This document shows, in pieces, positions 17,083-25,052 of a stretch of 64,000 nt of DNA (its first letter is position 1; each line of letters begins with the position of its first letter). The stretch lies in assembly GCA_963818685.1 (NCBI GenBank), contig CAWFTJ010000013.1, forward strand, positions 270,193 through 334,192. Reading direction: 5' to 3'. This DNA is from CAJCJE01 sp963818685 (GTDB lineage Bacteria; Actinomycetota; Actinomycetes; Mycobacteriales; Pseudonocardiaceae). The notes beneath the pieces were generated by a model that did not search any database, was not told the origin of the DNA, and was given only the letters and a program-made list of their open reading frames with translations. Made by a program: the position numbers and the translations under genes.

Positions 17083-17111
17083 CCCTGCTCACCGGGAGGC
17101 GGTGAGCAGGG
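17083..17111. terminator. Bidirectional terminator between PP2C and S53 peptidase genes
   Basis: Perfect 11-bp stem CCCTGCTCACC / GGTGAGCAGGG with a seven-base loop, between two convergent genes. Confidence 0.85.
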
Positions 17112-17137
17112 CCCGATTTCGCTGTTGAGAGAACCGA

Positions 17138-18529
17138 TCAGAAGGCGCCGAGGCCCTGCGGGGAGCCGAGGCCGGTCGGGCCGTCCCAGCCCTTGCCGGC
17201 GTTGCACACGGCCGAGGTCACGCCCGTGTAGTTGCCGCACTGGTCCTGCAACTCGTTGTTGCCCGAGGTGATGTCGCGGAAGTTCGAGGACGCCGCCGCG
17301 TACAGGGTGTTCGGGCCGAGCAGGTTGGACGGGACGCCTGCCCTGGCGAACAGGCCCGCGACGTACGGCGATGACGCGCTGGTGCCACCGACGACGGTCC
17401 AGTTGTACGGCTGGTGGCTGGACGGCGCATAGGTGTCGTAGATCGCCAGCGGGGTGGCGGGCGACGCGTCGGCGGACACGCTCGCGGTGGCGAGGTGGTT
17501 GTCGCAGTCCTTGGTGACCGCGGCCGGCTGACCGTTGGCCGCCTTGAAGTAGGTGTCGCAACCGCTGCCGGCCGCGCCCCGGCCGCTGTCCACGCCCCAT
17601 GCCTTCTCCGACCAGGTGCTGCCGCTCTTGGTCAGCTGGGTGCCCCCGACGCCGACCGCGTAGGGCAGGTCGGACGGCCAGGAGGTGTGCGTGCCGCCGT
17701 TGAAGCCGCTGTCACCGGTGGACACCTCGATGGCGACACCAGGGTGGTTGAAGTCGGCGAGGTCGGTGCCGCTGGTGGACTGGGCGGTCGGGGTGTAGCC
17801 GTAGCTGATGCTGACGGCCTTGGCGCCACCGGACACCGCGGTGGCCACGGCCTTGGAGAAGTCGTTCATCGACGTGTTGCCGTCGTTGACGCCGTCCTGC
17901 CACGGAACAGAGATCTCCGTGATGTGGCAGGTGGGGCAGGCCGCGGACGCCATGTCGACGTCGAGCGCGGTCTCGACCGCGATCTCCTCCTCGGCCTCGG
18001 CGCCCTGGCCGCTCTTCTGCGGGGCGGGCTGGGCGCCGCCGGTGTAGTTCACCAGCTTCAGGCAGCCGTTGGCGGTGGTGCAGGCCGGCAGGCCGTAGGT
18101 CTTGCGGTAGGTGGCGAGGTCGGCGGCGAGGCTGCCGTCGACGCCGGCGTCGATGATCGCGATGGTCGCGGTCGAGGTGGAGGAACTGGTGATCTTGTAG
18201 GCCGAGGCGAGGTCGGCAGGGCCGTAACCGCTGGGCGCCGCCGTGCTGAGCGGCTGGTCGGAGCCCTTGGCCTTGGTGACCACCACGGATTCGCAGTGCG
18301 CGCAGACCTTCCGGGTGCCGTGGTCGTTCAGCAGGGTGCCGCTGGTGACCTCTTGGCGCAGTTGCGCGGCCTGCGCGATCGCACCGGCCGTGGCACTGGC
18401 CGTGGCCGGCGAGTCGGGTGTCGGCGTCTGCGCCGTCGCGGCGGTGGGCAGCACGAATGCGGCCGTTGCGGCGACCGCGGCAACCGCCCTCGTCGACCAG
18501 CGAACTGCCACTGTCCTCGAAAGGGGCAC
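17138..18529 (-). CDS. Secreted S53 (sedolisin/kumamolisin-like) peptidase
   Basis: A 463-residue exported serine-carboxyl peptidase. The signal peptide ends near PTAATAQ. The catalytic Ser lies in VVGGTSASSPYVAGLF, the oxyanion Asp in STGDSGFNGG, and the Glu/Asp pair in EEIAVETALDVDMASAACP. The segment from residue 60 to 110, including KVCAHCESVVVTK, is probably a short pro-region. GTG at 18529 is chosen because GGAGGA sits three bases before it and it puts the basic n-region of the signal peptide at the start. Usual sedolisins carry a longer prodomain, so this is a compact, subtilisin-like member. Role: extracellular protein digestion. Confidence 0.86.
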   Translation of the reverse strand: MPLSRTVAVRWSTRAVAAVAATAAFVLPTAATAQTPTPDSPATASATAGAIAQAAQLRQEVTSGTLLNDHGTRKVCAHCESVVVTKAKGSDQPLSTAAPSGYGPADLASAYKITSSSTSTATIAIIDAGVDGSLAADLATYRKTYGLPACTTANGCLKLVNYTGGAQPAPQKSGQGAEAEEEIAVETALDVDMASAACPTCHITEISVPWQDGVNDGNTSMNDFSKAVATAVSGGAKAVSISYGYTPTAQSTSGTDLADFNHPGVAIEVSTGDSGFNGGTHTSWPSDLPYAVGVGGTQLTKSGSTWSEKAWGVDSGRGAAGSGCDTYFKAANGQPAAVTKDCDNHLATASVSADASPATPLAIYDTYAPSSHQPYNWTVVGGTSASSPYVAGLFARAGVPSNLLGPNTLYAAASSNFRDITSGNNELQDQCGNYTGVTSAVCNAGKGWDGPTGLGSPQGLGAF

Positions 18530-18692
18530 AGTTCCTCCATAGGGATGGGATTTGTCACCGACAGTCGCTGCTGCGTGGTTGCAGGGAAGGCAGCGGCGCG
18601 GCGTTACCCGATGGAGTTTCACCTATTCGTGAACTATCGAATACCCATCGTTAGAGGGGTCTTGGGCAAACGTTGGCGAGCAGCCGTTCACA

Positions 18693-19112
18693 TTAACTGT
18701 TTTCGCGGAGCCCGATCGCCCAGGCCCGCGCGGGCCGCGTGAACAGCAGCACCAACGTGGCGACGCAGAAAACGGCGGTGACCACACCGACGACGACCTG
18801 CCCGGACGGTCCGAACACGTACCAGGCGATGCCGAGGAACAGCAGTTGCAGCACGGTGGCGGGTGTCCTGGTCCACGGCTGGCCACGCAGCAGCCCGACC
18901 GCGACCGCGACGACGGCGGCGCCCATCACCGCGAAGAAGGCCGCCTCCGCGTACAGGTTGCCGACCGCGCCCCTGGTGTGCGTGAACGCGCCGACCAGCA
19001 CGGCGATGGCGTAGCCGAACCCGGCTAGGCCCTGCACGCCGACCAGCACACCGGCGATCCGCACGGACACCGGAGCAGCGGGGGTAAGGGGGGCAACGGG
19101 TTCGTCAACCAC
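18693..19112 (-). CDS. Small integral membrane protein (4 TM)
   Basis: A 139-residue protein with four hydrophobic helices (VRIAGVLVGVQGLAGFGYAIAVL, AAFFAVMGAAVVAVAVGLL, TPATVLQLLFLGIAWYVF, VVVGVVTAVFCVATLVLLF) and a short acidic-proline N-terminus (MVDEPVAPLTPAAP). GTG at 19112 is the likely start. Conserved uncharacterised proteins of this shape occur in actinobacteria near whiB1; function unknown. Confidence 0.75.
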   Translation of the reverse strand: MVDEPVAPLTPAAPVSVRIAGVLVGVQGLAGFGYAIAVLVGAFTHTRGAVGNLYAEAAFFAVMGAAVVAVAVGLLRGQPWTRTPATVLQLLFLGIAWYVFGPSGQVVVGVVTAVFCVATLVLLFTRPARAWAIGLRENS

Positions 19113-19431
19113 GGCAGGAAGGGCCCTTCGAACGAGCGCGGCGAACAAAGGCAAAAACAAAGGTGACCACGGATGGTGACACCGACAAACCGATGGTAGG
19201 CCACCCGGTCGGCCGATTCTTTCCGCCCGGCGGGGAGGGAGGATCTCTGGCAGCGCTGGTCCGCTTCGTCGGTGAGCAGACGGGTCGTCTGGGTGCACTC
19301 GCCAACCGCGCGGAACAGGAGCGAGGAGAGGAGTCGCGGGTCGTCAGGGTGATCGACACCCACCAAGGCCGGCGTGTGCGCTGGCTCGCAGGACGGCCAT
19401 CTTGTACCGCCTTGACGCCTAGGCTGGCTGG
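19113..19431. other. Intergenic region between membrane protein and diacylglycerol kinase
   Basis: 319 bases holding the divergent promoters. An open frame on the plus strand (19163-19453) has protein-like composition in its middle but lacks a ribosome-binding site and runs into the kinase gene, so I do not call it. Nothing else is recognisable. Confidence 0.5.
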
Positions 19432-20370
19432 GTGCTCGCTCTACTTGTGGTGAATCCGCAGGCCACGGCCACGACGCCGGCCGGCCGGGAGGTGCTGGCG
19501 CACGCCCTGGCCAGCGACGTGAAGCTGGAGATCCTGGAGACGAACCATCGGGGCCACGCAGCGGAAGCCGCCGCGCAGGCCGCAAGGGACGGTTTCGACC
19601 TCGTGGTCGCGCACGGTGGTGACGGCACCGTCAACGAGGTGGTCAACGGCCTGCTGTCGGCCCGCGAAGCACACGATCCGATGTCGGGTCCGATGCTCGG
19701 CGTGGTGCCCGGCGGTTCGGCGAACGTGTTCGCGGGCGCGCTCGGCCTGCCGCGCGACCCGGTCGAGGCTACCCATCGGTTGCTGCGCGCCATCGAGACC
19801 GGGCGCAGCCGCACCATCGGCCTCGGCAAGGTCCGCCTCGACGGCAGTGCGGAACGCTGGTTCACCTTCAACGCGGGCGTCGGCTGGGACGCCGACGTGG
19901 TCGCGGCGGTCGAGCACCGGCGCAGCAAGGTGGCCAGCCCGACCCTCTACCTGCGCACAGTGTTCGCGCAGTACCTGCGCCAGCTGCGCAACGGACCGGA
20001 GCTGACCGTGGAACTCGCGGGTGAACAACCGGTGACGGGTATTCGGTTGGCCTTTGTGTGCAATACGGATCCATGGACCTATCTAGGCGACAAGCCGTTG
20101 CACCTGATCCCCGGTTGCTCATTCGACACCGGGCTCGGACTATTCGCGCTGAGCCGTCTCGGGCCTGGCACCATTGCTCGACACGCGGGTCAGGTGCTGC
20201 GTGGAGCGAGCCGTCCGAAGGGCCACAACCTGCTGTTTCGGGACGACGAGCCACACGTCCGGGTGATGTCCGCCAAACCGGTGCGGGTCCAGGTCGATGG
20301 TGATCTCCTCGGCGAGCAAAACGAGGTACACTTTTTTTCAGTGCCAGATGCGCTGCGGGTTGCCCTGTGA
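19432..20370 (+). CDS. Diacylglycerol/lipid kinase family protein
   Basis: A 312-residue lipid kinase of the DagK catalytic family, phosphorylating diacylglycerol or a related lipid at the membrane surface. Shown by LLVVNPQAT, VVAHGGDGTVNEVVNGL (nucleotide-binding GGDGT), MLGVVPGGSANVFAGALGLP, and FNAGVGWDADVV. The GTG start sits directly at the VNP-containing first strand. The C-terminal ends VRVQVDGDLLGE as in YegS/DgkB proteins. Its stop lies at the edge of a set of TGTGAC repeats leading to whiB1. Confidence 0.88.
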   Translation: MLALLVVNPQATATTPAGREVLAHALASDVKLEILETNHRGHAAEAAAQAARDGFDLVVAHGGDGTVNEVVNGLLSAREAHDPMSGPMLGVVPGGSANVFAGALGLPRDPVEATHRLLRAIETGRSRTIGLGKVRLDGSAERWFTFNAGVGWDADVVAAVEHRRSKVASPTLYLRTVFAQYLRQLRNGPELTVELAGEQPVTGIRLAFVCNTDPWTYLGDKPLHLIPGCSFDTGLGLFALSRLGPGTIARHAGQVLRGASRPKGHNLLFRDDEPHVRVMSAKPVRVQVDGDLLGEQNEVHFFSVPDALRVAL

Positions 20371-20405
20371 GTTCCATGTGACTTGCACTGTGACTCGCCT
20401 GTGAC
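20366..20405. repeat. Four helically phased TGTGA(C/G) repeats upstream of whiB1
   Basis: TGTGAG at 20366 and TGTGAC at 20377, 20389 and 20400, spaced 11, 12 and 11 bases, i.e. one helical turn apart. They lie about 115-155 bases upstream of the likely whiB1 promoter and suggest cooperative binding of a regulator along one DNA face. Confidence 0.5.
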
Positions 20406-20519
20406 CTGGTAGCGATTGCGTGTGGTTTTACGCTGATCACACCGGTCGCGCTACGAATCCGCGTTACATGCTTGGTCGATCTTTCGGGTGAGTTCTCTCA
20501 CCGGCTTGGTCAAACCCCC

Positions 20520-20547
20520 TTGACATCAGCGCGGTTCGTGAAAGTAT
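20520..20547 (+). promoter_or_regulatory. Probable whiB1 promoter
   Basis: TTGACA at 20520-20525, 16 bases, then AAGTAT at 20542-20547, which leaves an untranslated leader of about 65 bases before whiB1. A TATTCA three bases further is an alternative -10. Confidence 0.55.
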
Positions 20548-20618
20548 TCACAAGCACCCCGACGACCCACCCACGACGAATGGCGTGCTGAAGCGCGCCT
20601 TGTGAGGAGCAACCGACA

Positions 20619-20870
20619 ATGGACTGGCGCCACCGCGCGGCCTGCCGTGACGAGGACCCCGAGCTGTTCTTCCCGGTTGGGAACAGCGGTCCCGCTCTGC
20701 TGCAGATCGCCGAGGCGAAGACTGTGTGCCGCCGCTGCCCGGTCGCTTCCAGCTGCCTGACCTGGGCGCTGGAGAGCGGACAGGACGCAGGTGTTTGGGG
20801 CGGTATGAGCGAAGACGAGCGACGTGCCCTGAAGCGCCGCAACCGGACCAGGGCTCGGACCAACGCCTGA
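20619..20870 (+). CDS. whiB1: WhiB-family iron-sulfur transcription factor, WhiB1-like
   Basis: An 83-residue regulator binding a [4Fe-4S] cluster that senses NO and interacts with the principal sigma factor. The four cluster Cys are C9 (RAAC), C37 and C40 (VCRRCP) and C46 (SSC); the glycine-rich turn is GVWGGMSEDERRAL, and the basic tail KRRNRTRARTN is the DNA-contacting end. GAGGAG lies ten bases before the ATG. Length and gene neighbourhood (pdtaS, sigH, rshA) match WhiB1 of mycobacteria. Monocistronic, with its own terminator. Confidence 0.95.
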   Translation: MDWRHRAACRDEDPELFFPVGNSGPALLQIAEAKTVCRRCPVASSCLTWALESGQDAGVWGGMSEDERRALKRRNRTRARTNA

Positions 20871-20944
20871 CGTTGGCCACCCCAGCACTTCTGGTTCTTC
20901 CCCCCATGAACCAGGCGTGCCGGACCAAAGCTGTTCTGTCGCAG

Positions 20945-20978
20945 AGGGCCTGACATCGCGACCACGATGTCAGGCCCT
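20945..20978. terminator. Bidirectional terminator between whiB1 and pdtaS
   Basis: Perfect 14-bp stem AGGGCCTGACATCG / CGATGTCAGGCCCT with a six-base loop between convergent genes. Confidence 0.9.
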
Positions 20979-21024
20979 TCCTGCTGCCGGAAGCGCTTGT
21001 CAGGTAAGTGTCGCATAAGGACAG

Positions 21025-22518
21025 TCAGCGCGGTTGCCGCAGCGGAACGCGCAGTACCGCCTCGGTCCCGCCGCGTTCCCTGCGCCGCAACGACAACGAC
21101 CCGCGCAGCTCGCTGTCCACCAGCGTGCGCACGATCTGCAGGCCGAGCCGTTCGGTGCGCTCCAACGAGAAGCCGCGCGGCAGGCCCTTCCCAGTGTCGG
21201 AAATGGCCACGTCCAGCCATTTCGCGTCGCGGTCCACGTGCAACACCACCTCGCCGCGCTCCGGCGCCGGATAGGCGTGCTCGAAAGCGTTCTGCAACAA
21301 CTCGGTCAGGACCAGCACCAGCGCGGTGGCCCGGTCCGCGGACACAACGCCGAAGTTGCCCTCCCGCCGCACCGAGACCCGGCCGTCGGTGCCGGCAAGG
21401 TCGCCCATCATCGGCACCACCCGATCGACCAGTTCGTCGAGGTTGACCCGCTCGTCGACGGACTGGGCCAAGGTCTCGTGCACCATGGCGATCGAGGTCA
21501 CCCGCCGTACTGACTCGGTCAGCGCGTCCCGCGCGGTCGCGTTGGACAGCCGGCGCGACTGCAACCGCAGCAGTGCCGCCACCGTCTGTAGGTTGTTCTT
21601 GACCCGGTGGTGGATTTCCCGGATGGTCGCGTCCTTGGACAACAGTTGACGGTCGCGCCGTTTCAGCTCGGTGACGTCCCGCACCAACACCAGTGCGCCG
21701 GCGGGCTTTCCCTTGGGCTGCAAGGGAAGTGCACGGAACAGCACGGTCGCGCCGTGCCGCGCCTCCGCCTCGACCCTGGTGCTTGCCTTGCCGTCGAGGG
21801 CGTCGCGCATGCGGGTGCCGACCTCGGTCGCGTCGAACGGGTCGGCGATGAGCGAACGGGTCAACGGTGACAGGCGTACCCCGATCAGGTCAGCCGCATG
21901 CCCCATTCGGTGATACGCGGACAGCGCGTTGGGACTGGCGAAGACCACCGCACCGGCGGCGTCCAGCCGGATCAGCCCGTCGCCGACGCGCGGGCTGGTG
22001 TGCACGCCGGGCGATGGCTCGTCGCTGGGGAAGGTGCCGTCCGCGATCATCTGGCACAGGTCGGCCGCGCCGCCGAGGTAGGCGATCTCCAGCGAACTCG
22101 GCACCCTCGGCACGGCCAGGTTGGTATCCCTGCTGAGCACCGCGATCACCCGCTGGCCGAGCACCACCGGGATGACCTCGCGCCGCACCGGCAGGCCGAG
22201 GTGCCAGACCGGGTCCTCCTCGCGGCAGATCCGCGCGTCGTGCAGGGCGCGCGGCAACTGCGGATGGTCGGCCGCGCTGACCTGGGTGCCGACCATGTCC
22301 TCGGCGTACGCGGTGAGGCCGGTGGTCGGGCGTGCGTGCGCGATGCAGATGAACAGCTGCTCATCGCCGGTCTTGGTGGGTAGCGGCGCCCAGAGCAGGA
22401 AGTCGGCGAAGGACAGGTCGGCGAGCAACTGCCATTCCGCGACAACGCGTTGCAGATGGTCGACGGCGTCTCCGGGCAGCTTGGTGTGTTCGGCGAGCAG
22501 ATCGGCGAGGGTGGACAC
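21025..22518 (-). CDS. pdtaS: Sensor histidine kinase PdtaS
   Basis: A soluble two-component kinase of about 497 residues that signals to the RNA-binding antiterminator PdtaR. The N-terminal GAF-like domain begins STLADLLAEHTKLPGDAVDHL, then comes a PAS domain (DGLIRLDAAGAVVFASPNALS), a HisKA_2 dimerisation domain with the phospho-His in REIHHRVKNNLQTVAALLRL, and an HATPase (LTELLQNAFEHAYP, DTGKGLP, GLQIVRTLV). GTG at 22518 is chosen by likeness to the mycobacterial N-terminus; ATG at 22527 adds three residues. PdtaR is not in the window. Confidence 0.92.
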   Translation of the reverse strand: MSTLADLLAEHTKLPGDAVDHLQRVVAEWQLLADLSFADFLLWAPLPTKTGDEQLFICIAHARPTTGLTAYAEDMVGTQVSAADHPQLPRALHDARICREEDPVWHLGLPVRREVIPVVLGQRVIAVLSRDTNLAVPRVPSSLEIAYLGGAADLCQMIADGTFPSDEPSPGVHTSPRVGDGLIRLDAAGAVVFASPNALSAYHRMGHAADLIGVRLSPLTRSLIADPFDATEVGTRMRDALDGKASTRVEAEARHGATVLFRALPLQPKGKPAGALVLVRDVTELKRRDRQLLSKDATIREIHHRVKNNLQTVAALLRLQSRRLSNATARDALTESVRRVTSIAMVHETLAQSVDERVNLDELVDRVVPMMGDLAGTDGRVSVRREGNFGVVSADRATALVLVLTELLQNAFEHAYPAPERGEVVLHVDRDAKWLDVAISDTGKGLPRGFSLERTERLGLQIVRTLVDSELRGSLSLRRRERGGTEAVLRVPLRQPR

Positions 22519-22588
22519 CCGTCCCATTCTGCCGCCGCGCGGCATGCGACACTCGGGAAGCTGCCTGACCGAGCAAGGAGATACGAGC

Positions 22589-22663
22589 ATGTCCAAGCGC
22601 GCCCGCAAGCGTCGTGACCGCAAGAAGTCCGGTTCCAACCACGGCAAGCGGCCGAACAGCTGA
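22589..22663 (+). CDS. 50S ribosomal protein bL37
   Basis: A 24-residue, strongly basic peptide (MSKRARKRRDRKK... ending HGKRPNS) matching the actinobacterial small ribosomal protein bL37 first seen in mycobacterial ribosome structures. AAGGAG sits ten bases before the ATG and a terminator follows. It lies between pdtaS and rshA. Confidence 0.88.
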   Translation: MSKRARKRRDRKKSGSNHGKRPNS

Positions 22664-22680
22664 GTGCGACCTGAAACGGC

Positions 22681-22720
22681 CGAAACGGCCCTGGTGACCA
22701 AAATCACCGGGGCCGTTTCG
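22681..22720. terminator. Bidirectional terminator between bL37 and rshA
   Basis: 17-base arms CGAAACGGCCCTGGTGA / TCACCGGGGCCGTTTCG with one G-T position and a six-base loop, between convergent genes. Confidence 0.85.
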
Positions 22721-22736
22721 CACGATCAGTGCTGTT

Positions 22737-23066
22737 TCAGCTGGTTTCCCGCCGCACCTCGACCCGGGTCTCCGTCACCTCGACGGTCCTACCCTCCGCA
22801 CTGAGCTGCGCCTTGCGCACGGTCTCGCGGATGGACTGGCGCACCCGCTCCTTGAAGCCCTCCGGCACCCGGTCGCCGCCGCACTTGCGGGCCAGCAGCA
22901 GCTTGAGCTGCTCCTCGATGCCGTACTGCTCAAGGCACGGTGAGCACTCGTCGAGGTGCTCGACGAGCTTGTGCCGCCGCGCGGAGTCGCACTCGTGGTC
23001 GAGCAGCAGCCAGACCTCGGCAAGGACCTGCGAGCAATCCGTCTCGTGCGGTTTTCCGCAGCTCAC
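22737..23066 (-). CDS. rshA: Mycothiol-system anti-sigma factor (RshA/RsrA)
   Basis: A 109-residue zinc-binding anti-sigma factor that holds SigH/SigR inactive until oxidised. The ZAS signature is HLDECSPC (His-x3-Cys-x2-Cys), with an upstream Cys in the MSCGKPHETDC region. The C-terminal part is basic and charged. The GTG start overlaps the sigH stop by four bases (GTGA), giving translational coupling and a 1:1 output, the known arrangement. Disulfide stress is expected to release the sigma factor and so induce this operon. Confidence 0.93.
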   Translation of the reverse strand: MSCGKPHETDCSQVLAEVWLLLDHECDSARRHKLVEHLDECSPCLEQYGIEEQLKLLLARKCGGDRVPEGFKERVRQSIRETVRKAQLSAEGRTVEVTETRVEVRRETS

Positions 23067-23749
23067 GACCCCGTCACCTCCTGGACGGACGGCTGGCTGT
23101 TGCGCAGGAAACCGCGGTCCCGAGCGACGTCGGTGAGCAGATCGCGCAGTTGGCGCCGGCCGCGGTGCAGCCGGGACATCACGGTGCCGATGGGCGTGCC
23201 CATGATGTCGGCGATCTCCTTGTAGGCGAACCCCTCGACGTCGGCCAGGTACACCGCCAGCCGGAACTCCTCCGGCAACTGCTGGAGGGCGGCCTTCACG
23301 TCGTTGTCCGGCAACCGGTCCATTGCCTCGACCTCGGCCGAGCGCAGCCCGGTCGAGGAGTGTTCGCCCGCCCTGGCCAGCTGCCAGTCGGTGATCTCGT
23401 CGGTGGCGGACTGCTGCGGTTGGCGCTGCCGCTTGCGATAGCCGTTGATGTAGGTGTTGGTGAGAATCCGGTACAGCCAAGCCTTGAGGTTGGTGCCCTC
23501 GGCGAAGGACGCGAACGCCGCGTACGCCTTGAGATAGGTCTCCTGCACCAGGTCCTCGGCGTCGGCCGGGTTGCGGGTCATCCGCAGCGCCGCCGAGTAC
23601 AGCTGGTCGAGCAGTGGCATGGCTTCCCGCTCGAACCGCGCCGCGAGTTCCGCCTGTTCCCGCTCGGCCGTCACGTCGGTGGCGGCATCGGCGAGAACCG
23701 GCGAGTCCTGTGGGGTCGATTCGGGCGTACTTGCCTGGCTCCCTGGCAC
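23063..23749 (-). CDS. sigH: ECF sigma factor SigH/SigR (oxidative and heat stress)
   Basis: A 228-residue group-IV sigma factor. Region 2 is AARFEREAMPLLDQLYSAALRMTRNPADAEDLVQETYLKAY and region 4 is EEFRLAVYLADVEGFAYKEIADIMGTPIGTVMSRLHRGRRQL. It directs transcription of thioredoxin, mycothiol and proteolysis genes. GTG at 23749 is chosen because GGAGGGAG lies five bases before it and it gives the usual family length. The same frame stays open for 55 more codons to a GTG at 23914, reminiscent of the extended, unstable SigR' of Streptomyces. An autoregulatory SigH-type promoter lies upstream. Confidence 0.93.
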   Translation of the reverse strand: MPGSQASTPESTPQDSPVLADAATDVTAEREQAELAARFEREAMPLLDQLYSAALRMTRNPADAEDLVQETYLKAYAAFASFAEGTNLKAWLYRILTNTYINGYRKRQRQPQQSATDEITDWQLARAGEHSSTGLRSAEVEAMDRLPDNDVKAALQQLPEEFRLAVYLADVEGFAYKEIADIMGTPIGTVMSRLHRGRRQLRDLLTDVARDRGFLRNSQPSVQEVTGS

Positions 23750-23909
23750 CTGGCTCCCTCCCCGTCGGCCGGTGAGGCCAACGGCTACTGCCGGCGTCCC
23801 CTTCTTTCCGGACGCGGGCGACAGCAGAGAGGATACCCGGCCGGGTGCGCCGCCATTCTGGCGAAGCACGAGCGGCGGAGTTGCTACGTCGACTACCACG
23901 TACGGCCTC

Positions 23910-23936
23910 AACACGAGGGAAAGCCCTAAGATTCCC
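23910..23936 (-). promoter_or_regulatory. SigH/SigR-type autoregulatory promoter
   Basis: On the minus strand GGGAAT (23936-23931), exactly 18 bases, then GTT (23912-23910). This is the SigR/SigH consensus GGAAT-N18-GTT. Transcription would start near 23903, giving a leader of about 150 bases before the main sigH start. Confidence 0.75.
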
Positions 23937-23940
23937 GGCT

Positions 23941-24420
23941 ATGCCAGGACAGGGCACCCCGGCAACCGTGTTGTTGGCCAAGCAGCGCGTGCCGCACGCC
24001 GTGCACACCTACGACCACGACGCGCGCGGTGCGGCCGGCTACGGCCTTGAGGCCGCCGATGCGCTCGGCGTCGTGCCGGAACGCGTGTTCAAGACCCTGG
24101 TCGCCGAGGTCGACGGCGTGCTGACCGTCGGGGTCGTGCCGGTGGCGGGCCAACTGGACCTGAAGGCGCTGGCCGCGGCGGTCGGCGGCAAGAAGGCGAA
24201 GATGGCCGAGGTCAGCGCCGCGGAGCGGGCCACGGGCTACGTCGCGGGCGGCATCTCCCCACTCGGCCAGCGCAAACGCTTGCCGGTGGTGTTGGATTCC
24301 TCAGCGGAGCGGTTCGACACGGTGTTCTGCAGCGGCGGCAGGCGCGGGCTTGAGATCGAGCTCGCGCCTGCCGACCTGGTCCGCCTCGCGTCCGCGATCC
24401 TGGCCCCGATCGCGGGCTGA
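23941..24420 (+). CDS. ybaK: Cys-tRNA(Pro)/aminoacyl-tRNA deacylase YbaK
   Basis: A 159-residue INS-domain editing enzyme that hydrolyses mischarged Cys-tRNA(Pro). The fold marks are TPATVLLAKQRVPHAVHTYDHD, LGVVPERVFKTLVAEVDG, GKKAKMAEVSAAERATGYVAGGISPLGQ (catalytic-pocket Lys and GGISP) and VFCSGGRRGLEIELAPADLV. The ATG has no Shine-Dalgarno; TAAGAT at 23927-23932 lies eight bases upstream, consistent with a leaderless transcript. Divergent from sigH, with the two promoters overlapping. Confidence 0.9.
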   Translation: MPGQGTPATVLLAKQRVPHAVHTYDHDARGAAGYGLEAADALGVVPERVFKTLVAEVDGVLTVGVVPVAGQLDLKALAAAVGGKKAKMAEVSAAERATGYVAGGISPLGQRKRLPVVLDSSAERFDTVFCSGGRRGLEIELAPADLVRLASAILAPIAG

Positions 24421-24428
24421 CCAGCGGT

Positions 24429-25052
24429 TCAGGCGGGCACCGAGTCCAACGGCCGCAGCACCCGGCCCAGCCACTCTCCGACGGCGCGGCCGATGCCGTC
24501 CACGTCGGCCTTGAGCGAGTGGTCGCCGCGCAGCAGCACCAGCTCGCGGTGGTGCGCGGGCTCCGGCCGCCCGAACGGGTCGGTTTCGCCCTGTACGACC
24601 AGGGTCGGCACCTCGACCGCGTCCAGTTCCGGCATGCGGCTGCGATCCGGCCTGCCCGGCGGATGCACCGGGAACGCCAGGCACAGCACGGCGACCGCCT
24701 GGCCGGCCGATGCCGTGCGGCACGCGACGCGAGCACCGGAGGAACGGCCGCCGAACACCAGCGGCAGGTCCGCGAACCAGCGCTCACCCAACTCGTCGGC
24801 GACCGCGAGCCAGGCCGCGTCCAACTGCTTGGCCGGTGCGGGCGCGCGTCGGCCCGCCACCCGGTAGGGCTGCTCGACCAGGGCGACGTGCACGCCTGCC
24901 GCGGTCGCCGCGCGCGTGGTGGCGACAAGATCGGGTGCGGCCAGGCCGCCGCCCGCGCCGTGGCCGAGCAGCAGCGCGGCCCCGCCCTCCTCGGAGCAGT
25001 GCAGTTCGGCCCGCGCCGGTCCGTACGGGGTGTCGACCAGGGTGGTCGTCAC
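24429..25052 (-). CDS. Alpha/beta hydrolase family protein (KANL3/Tex30-like)
   Basis: A 207-residue small alpha/beta hydrolase: LLLGHGAGGGLAAPDL (oxyanion region), nucleophile elbow GGRSSGARVA, acid region LVVQGETDPFGRP, and His in LRGDHSLKAD. This short form matches the KANL3/Tex30 group of uncharacterised hydrolases. Its ATG overlaps the stop of the SRAP gene (ATGA), so they form an operon. Substrate unknown. Confidence 0.83.
   Translation of the reverse strand: MTTTLVDTPYGPARAELHCSEEGGAALLLGHGAGGGLAAPDLVATTRAATAAGVHVALVEQPYRVAGRRAPAPAKQLDAAWLAVADELGERWFADLPLVFGGRSSGARVACRTASAGQAVAVLCLAFPVHPPGRPDRSRMPELDAVEVPTLVVQGETDPFGRPEPAHHRELVLLRGDHSLKADVDGIGRAVGEWLGRVLRPLDSVPA

Noticed and set aside
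19163..19453. Plus-strand 96-residue frame between the membrane protein and the lipid kinase
   Set aside because: Composition is partly protein-like, but there is no ribosome site, it overlaps the kinase start, and no family is recognised.
20420..20445. Possible Crp site TGTGG...TCACA upstream of whiB1
   Set aside because: The half-sites are too far apart (about 21 bp in total instead of 16).
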